A DNA stretch of 64,000 bases, from NCBI GenBank assembly GCA_905250025.1, contig CAJNOJ010000001.1, positions 434,001 to 498,000 on the forward strand, in the 5' to 3' direction. A program made the translations under genes and the position numbers. This document shows, piece after piece, positions 34,801 to 47,577 of the stretch. This DNA is from Adineta ricciae (Eukaryota; Rotifera; Eurotatoria; Adinetida; Adinetidae). Position 1 is the stretch's first letter; each line of letters opens with the position of its first letter. The notes under the pieces are model-generated. The model searched no databases. It saw only the letters and a program-made list of their open reading frames with translations, and was not told where the DNA came from.

Positions 34801-37800
34801 CTAATGAGAACAATGTTATTGATATTTGCCGTTCAAGTACATTTGTTTGCAGCATGGTAATTTTCATGTTAAATATGCTATTAGATAATCAACTGAAGAT
34901 AGCACTTAACTGGTAACAGATCTCTTCAATGTTCTAGAGTATTTATGCAGTATGAAAGAAATAGTGCACATAAAAATAATGTCTATTTACATTCCAACCT
35001 AGTCTCGAAAAGTCCCCTGGAGCAAACAAGAACGAGAGCCTTGAAAAACATGATATAATTACGGTACAATGAATGTTTGAAATCATATATTTGCTATTAA
35101 ATACGGATGAAATTCTAGCAGGAAGTCAAGCTTGTAATGAGTTTGTTACTCGCATATAATGTTGTAGTAAATCATCGTGTTGTTTCAATACATTAACATG
35201 TACTGCAAATCGTATTACTGCGCGGCGATTGACAAAAACTAATCTCACACAAATGTGTTAAAAAGATCTTTTCGGTGAAAAGTTTCGAAGGAAACCTGTG
35301 AATAATTTGTGACTTGTTTCATTACGACATCGAATAATGACGCTGATTAGACTTGTAACAAAAGCGAAGCAGGTGTTTAATAACTTTTGCTAGAAAATTG
35401 AGGCAAACGCGTACGATAATTTCATCAATCTGTCGGAGAAAACCAAGCTTCTTCCTAACAACATCGAAAGCAAGAAAATATCCGTGGATACAAGTGTCAA
35501 TAATTAAAGTACATGACACAACAAACACTCCACACTCTCACCCACACCCTCACATTTGACATGCCTCTTCACGAGCAAACTCAGGTTCACTAGAATCAGC
35601 GTACGCGAAGATTATTTATTGATTCAAAAATAACAAACTCTCGTTTCGGAAAAGATTCTATTGCTCACGCGACTCGGACACGTTTGCTGCGACGCTATTG
35701 ATGAGATTGTTTGCCGGTGTTTAGTTTTTCTTCTCCGTGAAAGGAAATTTTGAGGAAAAAATTGCATCACAATCAATGAATAACACAGACAAGCAGCTGT
35801 CAACTCACATATCGATGAGACAATTTCAAACCGATGCTCCCGCTTGGCAATATGTATCCATTCGGTTGCCACCGATCCTGTTACTGCGATAACAAACACA
35901 TACAGTGTTGTTTTGATTGCTAAGCCACGAAAACGATGGTAGTATTCTGCGAAAAAATCAAATAGAATGTAAAATGCGATATTATCCTTAGTGAGCGTGA
36001 TTAAACGTGTATCAAAGAAGACGGGAATGAATATCGCAAGAATCACTTCTAAGCGCGAGATAAAATGGAATAAATGCCGTTGTTCGATGGCCATATGCAC
36101 ACGTAAATGATGCGCTTTTGGAAAGACACGACAGTAGATTAAACTGACGAAATAAATCGAGTCGATAATGCCCCAAATGGAATAGAGAATTACATGAAAT
36201 TGATCATCTCGTTTGGCATAGGAGATCAAGTGACCTAATGTGCCGATCTCTGCCAGAAACCAAAGAAATAAATGATAGAAAAAGCAAATCCATCGCGATT
36301 GAATCGGCACGCAATATTGTAAATAAGCGAAGACACTGAGAATCGACGAAAGTAAACCTTCATATCCATTATTTGTCTTACCAGTTGAATGGTAATAAAA
36401 GACATCGAAGATATATGCAACTTGAGCAACGATGGGCAAGAACATAGTAGCAATTAGGAAAAAGCGATCATCTGCTCGATTTGAAATCGCGAGAAATTCT
36501 TCTGAATCAATTCGATGCATTGTCAATGACTCACACAACAAATGTCCACCGATATATCTCTCCCTATTGTTCAAATTTTGAGTCAATCAACCGTAAACAC
36601 TCGAATGCGCTCGAACACGAATAAATGAAGTCAAACATTTATGATCAGTTTATTAGAAAACACATATCGGTTTTCTTTCGCAGATTTCTATCAATCATGT
36701 TGCATGATGAGAGCAGAAATGAAACAGATTATTTTATTAATTATTCTTTCTTGATAGAAACCAGTGCTTTCTGATCAAGTGCATAGGAATCGATTTCTTA
36801 CATTCGAAAAGTGAATATCCGCTAATGAGATCTTGTTTTCTTCAGTCCTCTAGAATCATCATCATTCAAGGCCACTTTGCAAAAAGCTGAATACTAATTA
36901 GCATTCAAATTTTCGATGAAATTTACACATCCATCAAATCATATTAGCGAATTCTAATTGATCTTCGAACTTCTTCTTAACGTGCATATCTATTATCGAA
37001 GTGTCAAACGAGCCGCAGAAATTCCACGCATAGATGATAACAAACAAAAGAACTTATTGACATGAAACGTACGCTGAGAAACCAATTTCGAATAGGTTTC
37101 TGTTCCATATATGTATGTCGATAGACAACAAAATATCATCACTCGTTCAAATAAACATTTTCTTTTTCTACTCTTTCAATCTAGCTCTGTATAGAGAAGG
37201 AGATGAATGTATCCGTCTGCCAGAACTTCCGATCATCATATACCGATTTTCTTTTCATACTCGTTAGAAATATATGAAAAGAACATTCTCGTTTCATTTC
37301 GTCTGGCATTCTCATTCATATTTTCCTCTTCTTATATAAACAATTCGGCTGAGTTCAACTAGGTTTTCTTGTTGATCAATCTAACCGATGCATTAGAGTG
37401 AACTATATATACATATATAATCTACTCATAATAAGACGCATTTGCAAGAGAATTCTTACCTTGAACATATAAACTAATCGTAGCTTTTTGCGGTGGTTCT
37501 GTATTCACTTCACAAACATAAAGTCCTTCATCAGCAATATTTACATTAGTTATGACTAATGAATAATCAATATCAGTACGTTGAATAGATAAACGATCAT
37601 CGGATATTAAGGAATCTTGATTATGTGCAAGAATTAAATCAGCGTCATATGATGCATGACTTTGCCGGATCCATATTAATTGATGAGTTGATGAAATAGA
37701 CAAATCATGATTTATACGATCGAATACACATGTTAATCTTGCTTTTTGTCCACTAGTTACTGTTACATTAGACTGTAATGGTCTAATTATTGCTCGATTC

Positions 37801-38759
37801 TCGCCTAGAGTAGAAAAGAAAAAGATGATCCTTCGATTGCCTGAAGAGGAAGAGAACAAATCAGTTAACCTTGATTTATTCGAGCTGTAATAGACAATTC
37901 ATCAAAAATGCAAAGATAGAATAAAATGAACAAACGATATGTTATATTCTCTATTGAATTCGCCTTTTCTTCTTTCTCTCTCTATCTCTCAATTTATAAG
38001 ACACATCTCCGACTGAACTTCTCAATGTGTCCAAATGCAAATGATGTATATATGCTCAATTGAAATTTGCATAACGAGCAGAAAATCTAATTGAGAAATC
38101 GTTCTTTATTGTTCTGGTCAGCGTTCATGATAATAACGGACAGATGATCCGTTTGAATTCTCCTAGTTAGAATTCCGTTAACATCTTTCCTAACGATGAT
38201 GATGAATATATGACATAATCTTTCATCACTCTCCTTGTCAAGGTAAACAGATCATATAAGAGCGAACAGAATAGTTCAACACTCTGACCACCATCGGAGA
38301 GACGCTGTGTGTGTATGTCTTTATGATGTAAGTACAATCAAGAGAACTTGTCAACTACTAAAGTGGGCGGTCGCTTACAAGTGGATCGATAAATAGGTGA
38401 TGAGGCTCAAAAAAAGTTATGGAATTCTACAGCTGGACAATGTCACATCTTCTAATTATATATGTATAGAAATTATAATTGACACGAATTGCATCCGAGT
38501 TTAAACATTATCGTAATGTACGAACGTATGGTAAAACAATTGTTTACATCATCATCACCTTTTATGCACAGAGATGCATTCGAAAGGTAACACTTGTGAC
38601 GGTATATATTGTCATTCGTGTTATGAGAAAGATGTTTCATTTCTGTACAATCGAAAACATCTCGTTGGTTAATCTAGACAGTCGAATCTTACCATTAGTA
38701 TCTTGAGAAGACGATATTTGAAGAATCAATAAGAAGGCGATCAAATGTGTCCATAACAT
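28802..38759 (-). CDS. Ig-superfamily adhesion molecule, three Ig domains, probable GPI anchor (lachesin/IgLON-like)
   Basis: A cell-surface adhesion protein of 384 residues from six exons: 38693-38759, 37460-37804, 34027-34323, 29099-29380, 28983-29039 and 28802-28908. Exon lengths sum to a multiple of three, and the introns flanking the Ig exons are all phase 1, as usual for Ig cassettes. Exon 1 is a signal peptide (MLWTHLIAFLLILQISSSQ). Ig1 has ARLTCVF...IWIRQ...DEGLYVCEV. Ig2 has VTLECYARGRPPPYFSWF...SGHYECRAS. Ig3 has ELRCSAIAPFDTQVYWRR...DFGFYVCVAES. Each keeps its Cys-Trp-Tyr-x-Cys core. The tail ends in a hydrophobic stretch (ATFFVSIFHFSCIIVVFDLT) after a small-residue SAS site, suggesting GPI attachment. 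The 3.1 and 4.6 kb introns contain other genes. Lachesin and IgLONs share this layout; orthology is not proven. Confidence 0.82.
30743..32287 (-). CDS. TGF-beta superfamily-like secreted ligand, intronless
   Basis: A single 514-codon exon. It begins with a signal peptide (MSSWFITLNILLLLSSTVLQ). A long pro-region follows, with N-glycosylation sites and the sequence CFRFAKSPMESKSLP, then a basic cleavage site around residue 361 (RATR, then RGVRK). The ~150-residue mature part has the cystine-knot pattern: C-x5-CCRRPLTIDL, ECVGLCG, an intervening AAHNLLLLHHNGYYH helix, NCCSYSR and EECRCG. That is nine cysteines, as in the TGF-beta/activin branch. The tryptophan pair normally found before the YxAxxCxGxC motif is absent (LNFVIYPRKIDIGEC), and a polar Asn/Ser-rich insert precedes the CC. 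These make it a divergent ligand I cannot assign to BMP, activin or TGF-beta. It lies within an intron of the Ig gene, on the same strand. Confidence 0.78.
   Translation of the reverse strand: MSSWFITLNILLLLSSTVLQARFRINSKRRYPMSTKPFVPPPYPFDDNSYHASEDDDSLTESHSTTMSTTTARTKNRASDEQVQQFTRLIFERLNLKEPPNVTMHVHDGTGIPSPLVKQLEEHPKHHDEEDRISSQQKYHDDIQPTTERAILPGEFIPSHTCQRQLSVKFSLNKETANNIDCFRFAKSPMESKSLPTNQIITQLRIYVKKNYFHNNPQLEDKLTGDMFQIYQVFRPTSNETLANPFQSLTGTIRLAISEVKELNDKWLELTIDPRNGQISIQQIYKQFIMPWYGLAINRELQTPSSSQAWASYYRRYYSKKSFDSFLRSNPDEDYGKDSSKQLPYMLVEYGEKIAPAPGNRATRGVRKVRPPQTCDPKSPCCRRPLTIDLDQGNNALNFVIYPRKIDIGECVGLCGTSGSSLKFTDVKNAQVKNEQNAAHNLLLLHHNGYYHKNTTSHENKSDQQSSNCCSYSRTGGLELMYSTTNGGPILRKFIPGIIVEECRCGLPATIQQV
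32565..32810. repeat. GA-rich tract followed by CT-rich tract upstream of the ligand gene
   Basis: About 32565-32690 is almost all purine with long GA runs, and 32700-32810 is pyrimidine-rich. The two arms are roughly complementary in composition and could fold back. Similar tracts sit upstream of CaV2. Confidence 0.6.
33445..33621 (-). CDS. Possible 59-residue hydrophilic protein inside the Ig gene intron
   Basis: The ATG near 33621 has a good context (ACAGCCATGG) and opens a frame starting MEKNEEKNLTYVYPQYS, ending at 33445. The product is Asn/Lys/Thr-rich and probably disordered, with no motif. The frame extends 20 codons further upstream to an earlier ATG at 33681. It may be chance sequence; only the start context and amino-acid texture favour it. 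Confidence 0.2.
   Translation of the reverse strand, partial: EKNEEKNLTYVYPQYSITKEHNRKIIGAPSFKLTDVNNKNNTSEVNPPTTQNLMFNIY
34324..37459 (-). other. Second intron of the Ig gene, 3.1 kb, containing the multipass membrane gene
   Basis: Bounded by GTAAGA at 37459 and AATAG at 34324. Outside the nested gene (35624-36586) it is AT-rich with no recognised feature. Confidence 0.6.
35624..36586 (-). CDS. Orphan multipass membrane protein, 320 residues, intronless
   Basis: One uninterrupted frame. After an N-terminus of about 40 residues come seven or eight hydrophobic helices, among them FFLIATMFLPIVAQVAYIFD, ICFFYHLFLWFLAEIGTLGH, VILYSIWGIIDSIYFVSLIY, LEVILAIFIPVFF, TTLYVFVIAVTGSVATEW and TAACLCYSLIVMQFF. 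The C-terminal ~45 residues are basic and Ser/Thr-rich (RRRKTKHRQ). The pattern recalls a seven-helix receptor or a TMEM family, but I see no GPCR signature such as DRY or NPxxY and I do not recognise the family. It is nested on the same strand within an intron of the Ig gene and has no intron of its own. Confidence 0.75.
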   Translation of the reverse strand: MTQNLNNRERYIGGHLLCESLTMHRIDSEEFLAISNRADDRFFLIATMFLPIVAQVAYIFDVFYYHSTGKTNNGYEGLLSSILSVFAYLQYCVPIQSRWICFFYHLFLWFLAEIGTLGHLISYAKRDDQFHVILYSIWGIIDSIYFVSLIYCRVFPKAHHLRVHMAIEQRHLFHFISRLEVILAIFIPVFFDTRLITLTKDNIAFYILFDFFAEYYHRFRGLAIKTTLYVFVIAVTGSVATEWIHIAKREHRFEIVSSICELTAACLCYSLIVMQFFPQNFLSRRRKTKHRQTISSIASQQTCPSRVSNRIFSETRVCYF

Positions 38760-40160
38760 TGTATGTTTTTATTTTTGTTGTTGGAAGTTTGTGTTAACAA
38801 GACGGACCGTGAATGAGTATGTTCACTTAAATAGAAAGAGAGAGTACTTGATTGTCGGAACGATAAAACACAATTGAGACAACAACGGAGATAGAGAATA
38901 AGATGAGCTTGTATAGTATGTGTTGCTTCCTGCTGTTGCCGTTGAGCGTTATATGATAGTAGGAGTTGCTTGAGATTTTTTTTTCTTCATCTCTCTGTTG
39001 TGTCTCTGTCTTTCTCTCTTACTCGCTTTGCATGTAGTAATCGCACAAAAGAGAACATTCATTGCATTGAGATAATCGTACGGCTAACTTTCTGTTATTA
39101 TATGTTTGAGCGAAAAAAGAAGACCTTGGCTCTACTGAACGAACAACGAACGATGAAGTTATGGACTCAATTCATTAGGTTTTTTGAACGGCTATAATTA
39201 TATCAACGGATTCCAAGTCGAGAAAAACAAGAAGAAAATCTGTTAGATATTAAACTCGTTTTAGGCGACAGAAAGAAAAGGGAACAAGATAAGATTGCTT
39301 CTACAATTGATCATTTCGAAAGACAAGAAAATGAGAGTCTTTCATTGAATTTAATCAACCATATAACAGACATTTTATACCGAGATAATCAGAATGAATT
39401 GCGCATCCAAAAGTGCTAGTTCTTCTCCAAATACGATAGATAAAGTCAAGTGATATAAATTAAGCATTATTTGACATTTCAATTCGATTTCATAATCATG
39501 TGCATTTTAATACAGATCAATCAAATCAGCAAGATATTTCAATGTGTTAGTTTCGGATACATAGCAATATCTACTATTCGAACTCATCGATTTTTCCACT
39601 GTAAATATAATTACACATGATGCATCGTTTTTCATCAGAAAGACAAAAAAAAAGGAAAATCCCTGGAAGAGACTTACCAGTGCGACTACTCTGATTTTGA
39701 ATAAATACTTGACTATCTGTTTTTCTAATGCATTGATTAACATCTCTTCTTCTCCCAACATCATCTCCAGTCATGCTATCATTCTTCCAATCAAATTACA
39801 CATATTAGAAACATCTTCGAATGCATACGAGATAAATAATAAAGTATAGAGCGAGAGAGAGAGAAAAAAAAGAAACAAAAATCAATCTCGTAGATGTTTA
39901 TTCGGATGAATTTTTCATCGTTCGGTTTTGTTGATTGATACGTATATGCAGAAACTATATCTGTCGTTTGCTATTCAAAGTTTATCAATACACATTGCAC
40001 AATGAAATTGATGGAATGTTGAGAGAAATATATATATATATATATATCGTAAAAAATATTGTCGTTCAATGTTCGACAATAAAATAACAATGTTAAACAA
40101 AACTCATATATATGTATATGCAAATAAATTCTATCTGGATAAAAAAAAGCCAAAACAAGC
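38760..40160. other. Intergenic region upstream of the Ig gene
   Basis: 1.4 kb between the Ig gene start and the INSIG stop. CT-rich runs at about 38975-39020 and an (AT)n run at 40028-40047 are visible. The ORFs present look like noise. Confidence 0.45.
40028..40047. repeat. (AT)n microsatellite
   Basis: Ten or so TA units downstream of INSIG. Related TATATGTATA strings recur at about 29670, 38460, 40105, 40250, 41180, 41695 and 49300. Confidence 0.7.
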
Positions 40161-41086
40161 TCATTCACTTTTTACATGTTCTTGTTCGGAGAAATTTTCG
40201 TTTGTTATTGTTATTGATGATGATTGATCGGGCTAAGAAAAACAATAGAAATATATGTATATATACATAAACAACATTCTTCGTTGAGTAGAAAACTTAC
40301 TTGAGATAATAACTTGGTTATTTGAGCGACGAGAATAGCACCAGCAAATGTCAAACAAGGTACACATGTTTTCAAGTAGAAATCCGAATAAGTATATCTG
40401 AACGAGAGTTTTCATTGAATTACAATGAAATGGTGAAAGATATACTTACTCGAATGCTCCAGCACGTAGTAAGATTTCGGTAGTCATGGTTAATATAAAC
40501 GAAACAAGACTAGCGAAAACGAACGTGACTTTCGTACGATCGAACCACCACCAAAATGCGACACATAGGAACGCTAATGTAAGAGTGAAGTGTAGATCGC
40601 TTTGAAACGGAATTTTCTATTGAAAGAAGGTATTTGTTATTTAATCTACTTTTGTTATCAGACAAAGAAAAAGATTAAACTTACTGCGCATAAATGATTG
40701 ATTCCAACAAAGATTACAATTGATTTACAAACTTGAGATTTGCGAATAATATTATCGTTTTGCTCTGAGAAGAACGTTTGATCAATTGTCGTGATAAACA
40801 TTGGATAAAGTAGGCCGATTAATGCTTTAAGAAAACAAACGAAGACTAATCGGTAAAACAAAGAACAAAAACTGATTTGTAATCTTTATTTACCAGCACC
40901 AAAACCACATATAGATATGAGACTCAATGCGGGCAAGGTCAGTATCAATCGAGGAGAATTGAATAATCGGAGTTTATGCTCATATTGAAATGTCATAAGT
41001 ACAACAGCTAACGTGCAACCAAACGTAAACAGCTTTATAGATCGTAACGGATACAATGAAGCGCGATCAACAAGCATGGTTGTCAT
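40161..41086 (-). CDS. INSIG: INSIG (insulin-induced gene protein), ER sterol-response regulator
   Basis: INSIG holds SCAP/SREBP in the ER when sterols are high and directs degradation of HMG-CoA reductase. Five exons join in frame to about 225 residues, from ATG 41086 to TGA 40161-40163. Diagnostic segments are LYPLRSIKLFTFGCTLAVVL in TM1, LIGLLYPMFITTIDQTF, CKSIVIFVGINHLCAK (vertebrate VFVGINHASAK), SLTLAFLCVAFWWWFDRTK-like TM4 with the WWxFDR signature, and EYTYSDFYLKTCVPCLTFAG (vertebrate YTSPDFLYIRSWLPCIFF). About six membrane helices are present, as expected. The C-terminus is short and polar. A run ending CTCAAG precedes the start codon by 10 nt. Identification is by recalled similarity and is strong. 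Confidence 0.93.
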
Positions 41087-41754
41087 TGGTTGGTTTCTTG
41101 AGATCCTTTGACGTATGCTTATAAATATGTATATTTATATCTAAATAAAAGATAAAAAAATGAAAGTAATCACATATACGTATATGTATATATATATACA
41201 TTTGCGTATGTATATCGGTAAATCAACTTAAACAGACCAGAATGGCGTGATCGAAAAGACTTGTCTCGTATTTTTTTTGTCCTTTATTCGTAATCGTAGC
41301 GAAAACAGAGGAGGGAGAAAAGGGAAAATGACATATACTCGAGTATAAATTATACTTAAAGTCCTTTTTCTATCACTCATCGTACTCGATTGTAAAATAC
41401 CTTGACTAGAACATATCTTGACTTTTATGAGCGGTATTTATTGATGAACAGTATCGTCGTGGAGAAAAATGTTGTTGTTGCTGATTTTCCAACACAAGTA
41501 ATCTTCAATAGAATAAAGAAAAAGAAAATTTTCAAATCAAATATCTTTCTTTTCTTCTGTTTTTCATCGACACACATGCGCACAGGTTTTTTTTTTGACT
41601 TTCACTCAAAACCATCTTGGCTTAGAAAGAGACACACAAGAAGAAAAAGAAAACGCACATTCAAAGTCAAGTTTTTCCACGAAACAATAAACATATGTAT
41701 ATATCTATATATGAATTTCAGTCTTTCGCGTTCTGAATGGAATGGTGACGCATT
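41087..41754. other. Intergenic region between RBM39 3' end and INSIG 5' end
   Basis: 668 bp with a TATATGTATA-type tract at 41173-41210. The 137-codon plus-strand ORF overlapping this stretch runs antisense into RBM39 and is taken as noise. Confidence 0.4.
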
Positions 41755-43595
41755 CTATTGGTACGAAGTCGTCAGGAGTGCTGTTGCTGAACTTGAATCA
41801 GGAAAGAGTTTATGATACGATTGAATTGGGATATAGTTTCCAACAACAGTACGACCGGAAAAGTATCGACCATGAAGTGAATTGACCGTGTTAATAGCTA
41901 GAAAATAAAACAATAATGTTTAAGACATTGGAGAAATACGAGATACTCAAGAAGTTCGATAAGTCATGGATTTATTCGAGAACACTTACCGCTAGCAATG
42001 GACGAACATTTAACATAAACATTTCCGTCTGCACTTTTTTCATCAATGTAAATATGAACAACACCACCATATTTATTGCATTCTTCTATAACTTCATCCT
42101 TGATTTCCTGTGCCCATTTAGGGTTTTGTCTGGCTTCGGTAACAGGATCGAACATATTTGATAACATAAAGCATTGTGTACCAACCGCAGTTACTGTAGC
42201 TAATTGTTGTGGGTTTGGCGCTTCCGGTATGCGAACATGTTGAGAGCTAGCGGCTTGCTTATGAGCTGCTTGCAAAGCGTCCATGGCGTGTTTCGGCATT
42301 TGTAATCCACTGCCTTCACTTAATTTGGCCATCAGTGCTAGCCGTCCGGTTGCGCCTAGATTAACGCCACGATGATCGAGATCATCAGAGTCAAGATTTG
42401 ACATTGCAGCAAACGAGGAAGAGATGCCCGGTGTATACGATGGATAACTTACACTTGAACTAATTTCACCTGCTCGTTCAGTCACATGTCCAACTTTCAT
42501 TGGTCGACCAGCCAACTCGAATCCATTTAAATTTTCCATCGCTCGTTTTGCATCCTCGGCATGCGCAAATTGAATAAAACCTGTTCAAACAAAAAAATCA
42601 AACGATCAGATTAATTTTTATGACGAAACTTTCTTATTTTACTTACCGTATCCTCTCGATCGGTTCGCATCAGGATCTCTCATCAATGTAATATTATCAA
42701 TCTGTCCAAACGGTTCAAATATACCGCGTAACATATCTTCTGTAATATTAAAATGTAATGAACCAACGTACAACTTCATTGGCCCATGCGTAGGTATTAC
42801 CGATCCAGATTGTGGTCCAATTCCGTTCGTCATGATAGCGTTTTGCGCTTGAGCGGCTGCTGCTGCTTGTGCCGCTAGACGATTTTTTTCCGCATTGGAC
42901 GGTTTCACAATAATGGGTATGCCAAGAAGTTTTTCGCCTGATAGAGCAAGACCTGCTTGCACACAAGCTAGATCACGAAATTCAACGTAGGCAACGCCTT
43001 TGGATCGACGTGTTCGTGGATCGGTTATCATTCGGACATCACGGATTTTGCCAACTTTTGAAAAGAACTCTTCGAGATCACGTGGTCGAATCCTTGCTGC
43101 GAGTTGCATGCCTAGAACAAAAGAACATTTGTTTACAACGCAAATATGATTGTGTTTATATTTGTTAAAATATAACTTACAGAATACAGTTCGAAGATCT
43201 CGTTCTTCGGGCGTTAATTCCGGCGATTTGTCTCGTCGATGTGATTTCGATGATGATGAACTATCTTTTGTGTTCTTGCTTCGACTTAATGTTTGCGCTA
43301 GCTGGTGCAGTTCCGAATTGACATTCGGTCGTTTTCCACTCGGTACGATCGGTGGCGATGATGACCGGTGATGACGATCGTTGCTTGGCGATCGGCTTCG
43401 TTTTCTATCGTGTTTTTTCTCACTTTTATGAGATTTGTGATGTTTGTGATGTTTGTGTTTCTTGTGCTTTTTTTCTCTGTCTTTATCCCTATCTTTATCC
43501 TTCTCCTTTTTGTCGCCATTTTGATGCTTAACGACTTGTTCATCTTGTTGCATGTTTTCTTCAAGCATACGTTCAATTTCAGTATCGTCAGCCAT
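41755..43595 (-). CDS. RBM39: RBM39 / CAPER-alpha splicing factor
   Basis: A U2AF65-related nuclear splicing factor and transcriptional coactivator. Four exons, ATG 43595 to TAG 41755-41757. The N-terminus is Lys/His-rich (KKHKKHKHHKHH) in place of a classical RS domain, though SRSPSND and SSSP motifs remain. RRM1 follows (ARIRPRDLEEFFSKVGKI, SKGVAYVEF). Then come the SGEKLLGIPIIVKPSNAEKN stretch, an Ala-rich linker, RRM2 (MKLYVGSLHFNITEDMLRGI, FEPFGQIDNITLM) and the C-terminal UHM-type RRM3 (NMFDPVTEARQNPKWAQEIK, SADGNVYVKC, HGRYFSGRTV). It ends SYHKLFPDSSSATALL, as in vertebrate RBM39 (YHNLFPDS). A TTGTTTTAG acceptor ends 7 nt before the ATG, which suggests a trans-spliced leader or a 5' UTR intron. 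Confidence 0.95.
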
Positions 43596-44746
43596 GTCCT
43601 ATCTAAAACAAAGAATGAATGAGTAAACTCAATAGCTGATCGACACGATTACCCTGGCAGAATTAAGTGATTATATAGAGAAAACTTCCTAGAGAAAAGA
43701 AAACAAGAATGAGACACTCAAATCTGATATGAAGTTATGTAAAGAATACAGAATAGGAATTGATTGTGCAGAACCACTCCTAGAATAATAAACTACGATA
43801 TGTTCAAAATACAAAATCGAATCCATGGAAAATGAAACGTCTGTTTGTATACGAAATTGAACTTGAACGTGTGGACGAACTTCTAAACAAGGACAAGTCT
43901 TTCTTTGTTTTGTGATTATTTCAATCAAAAAGAAAAGTGCAATTTTGAAGCTCGATATTCACTCGAGTAGAGGCTTTCAAGTAGTTTTTTTCTCCCTACT
44001 ATTACAAAAAAAAACAAAAACAAAAAAAGGCACTTACGAATGAGCAGAGTTACTGAATATGCGACCGGCTTGTCTAATGAACAATTGATGAAATAATTCG
44101 AATGAAATACGAATACGTTGTGATATATGATGAAAGAATCGACGCCATCTTAAAAGAGAATTTGGTGTCCTCCAAAATTGACCAATGAAATAACGCCGTC
44201 ATGAATTTGACCACCTTTCACAATAATTTCAAATTCAACACCTTAATGAGCGTTGCAAAAAAACAATTTAACAGAAAATTGTTGCCTGATCATATTTCCG
44301 TCAATTTAAACTGTTATTCACGATTACTTTTGAACGATCGTTTGCAAAATTCTCCATCAATTATCAATATCCGTTCGATTTTATATCTTCTATCTGAGTA
44401 GAGCATATACAAGAATCAGAGCATCCTACGCCGACAGGAATATACGCCACTTTGTGAAATATTGTGCTCTGATCAATTAGTTTTCTGCAGAATGGATTAT
44501 TGTTCACGCATCAAAGACTTATCATCAATGCGCATTCGAAAAAGATGCTCCGAATGATTTCCTTGCTGATAAGATTTATTTATTTTTATTTAAGAATAAG
44601 TGATGTGATAAGAGAAGGGTGAGCAGGTAAGATGTAAGTCAAACATGTACGATATTAAGAGAATAGAGTAAATGTATAGAGATGGACAGAGCTTTGAATG
44701 TTGTGAAAAGGAGAAAAAAATAGTTCAAATTGTCTATTGCAATCAT
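43596..44746. other. Intergenic region between beta-tubulin and RBM39
   Basis: 1.15 kb. The right part (about 44570-44600, TTTATTTATTTTTATTT on plus) supplies minus-strand AATAAA signals for beta-tubulin. No other gene is recognised; 66-79 codon ORFs lack coding character. Confidence 0.45.
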
Positions 44747-46654
<1,908 letters not shown>

Positions 46655-47577
46655 TTTGTTTTAGTTGTTGTTGGATATAGGATTAATCGAAAGTGCAAGA
46701 GAAGACGGCGATCTGCAACGAGAAACACGCAGTTATATTGCTTGTCGGACGACCAGATAGTATGAAAAAAACAAGAGAAGATGTGAGAGAAAAAGAAACA
46801 GCCGACGACGTTCGTTCGTCTTTTTCTCTTTCTCGTGCGCGCTCTTCTTCTCGCTCACGCTCACTCTCACTCCCTCTCTAGTTAGACAGACGGACGGACG
46901 GATAATATAGTCGCTTTGCTTACACAGCAAAATAGACGCACACACGCACACTGCCTGACGAAGTGACGACGGCTCATATAGCTGAATGAATCATCACTTC
47001 GAGATGTATAACCCATAAGTGAAGAGAAAGAGCGTATGATGTAGGAGTTCAGAAATAGACGCACACGTATCAAGTCATTGATTGCACGCCTCACTTGCTA
47101 TGAGGGTTACTAGCTTTACTTTTATTCGTCAGTTTTTAAGCGGGTTAAAATCGAAAGAACAAAAAGCAAGCAAGACTGATGACGAAGAAAGAGTATATCT
47201 AGGACAGATTTGATAATTATGGACGGTTGCTACAACAATTCTGTCGTTTATTTCAAAGAATTATCTCGAATAGTTCAATTAGACAGGGATTATTTCTCTC
47301 CAAGGAGATGTAAAAACGCATTTGACGACAATTTGAATGCCTGGAAATGCAAAGAACGTACTATAGGAGAAACTTTCCTTCGTTTGAAAGTAAATATCGT
47401 AAGAATGTCGCTTTTTTTTGTTCGCAGATTTTTATTAAAGAAATTGAAAAAGAAAGAATATCCTTCTCTGCAATGTGAATATTTGACTGGTAGTTAACAA
47501 ACACCGATGTGCGAATCTTTCAATACTATTTTTCTGTTAACGAAAAAAAGAGTCTAACGATATACAAAGAACTACAT
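46655..47577. other. Intergenic region upstream of beta-tubulin
   Basis: About 920 bp. A CT-rich stretch (46795-46885, GA on the tubulin strand) and GACG repeats (46890-46905) lie where the tubulin promoter is expected. A 95-codon plus ORF at 47210-47497 has no recognisable feature. Confidence 0.45.
46795..46885. repeat. CT-rich tract upstream of beta-tubulin
   Basis: Pyrimidine-rich run of CTTTCTC/CTCACTC units about 140-230 nt upstream of the beta-tubulin start. GA-rich on the gene's own strand; possible GAGA-type promoter element. Confidence 0.5.

Noticed and set aside
41402-41815. 137-codon plus-strand ORF over the RBM39 3' end
   Set aside because: Its right part is antisense to a proven RBM39 exon and its left part is low-complexity Lys/Phe; taken as a shadow.
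47210-47497. 95-codon plus-strand ORF upstream of beta-tubulin
   Set aside because: Mixed composition but no start context, homology or splice evidence. Ends in Lys/Leu-rich noise.
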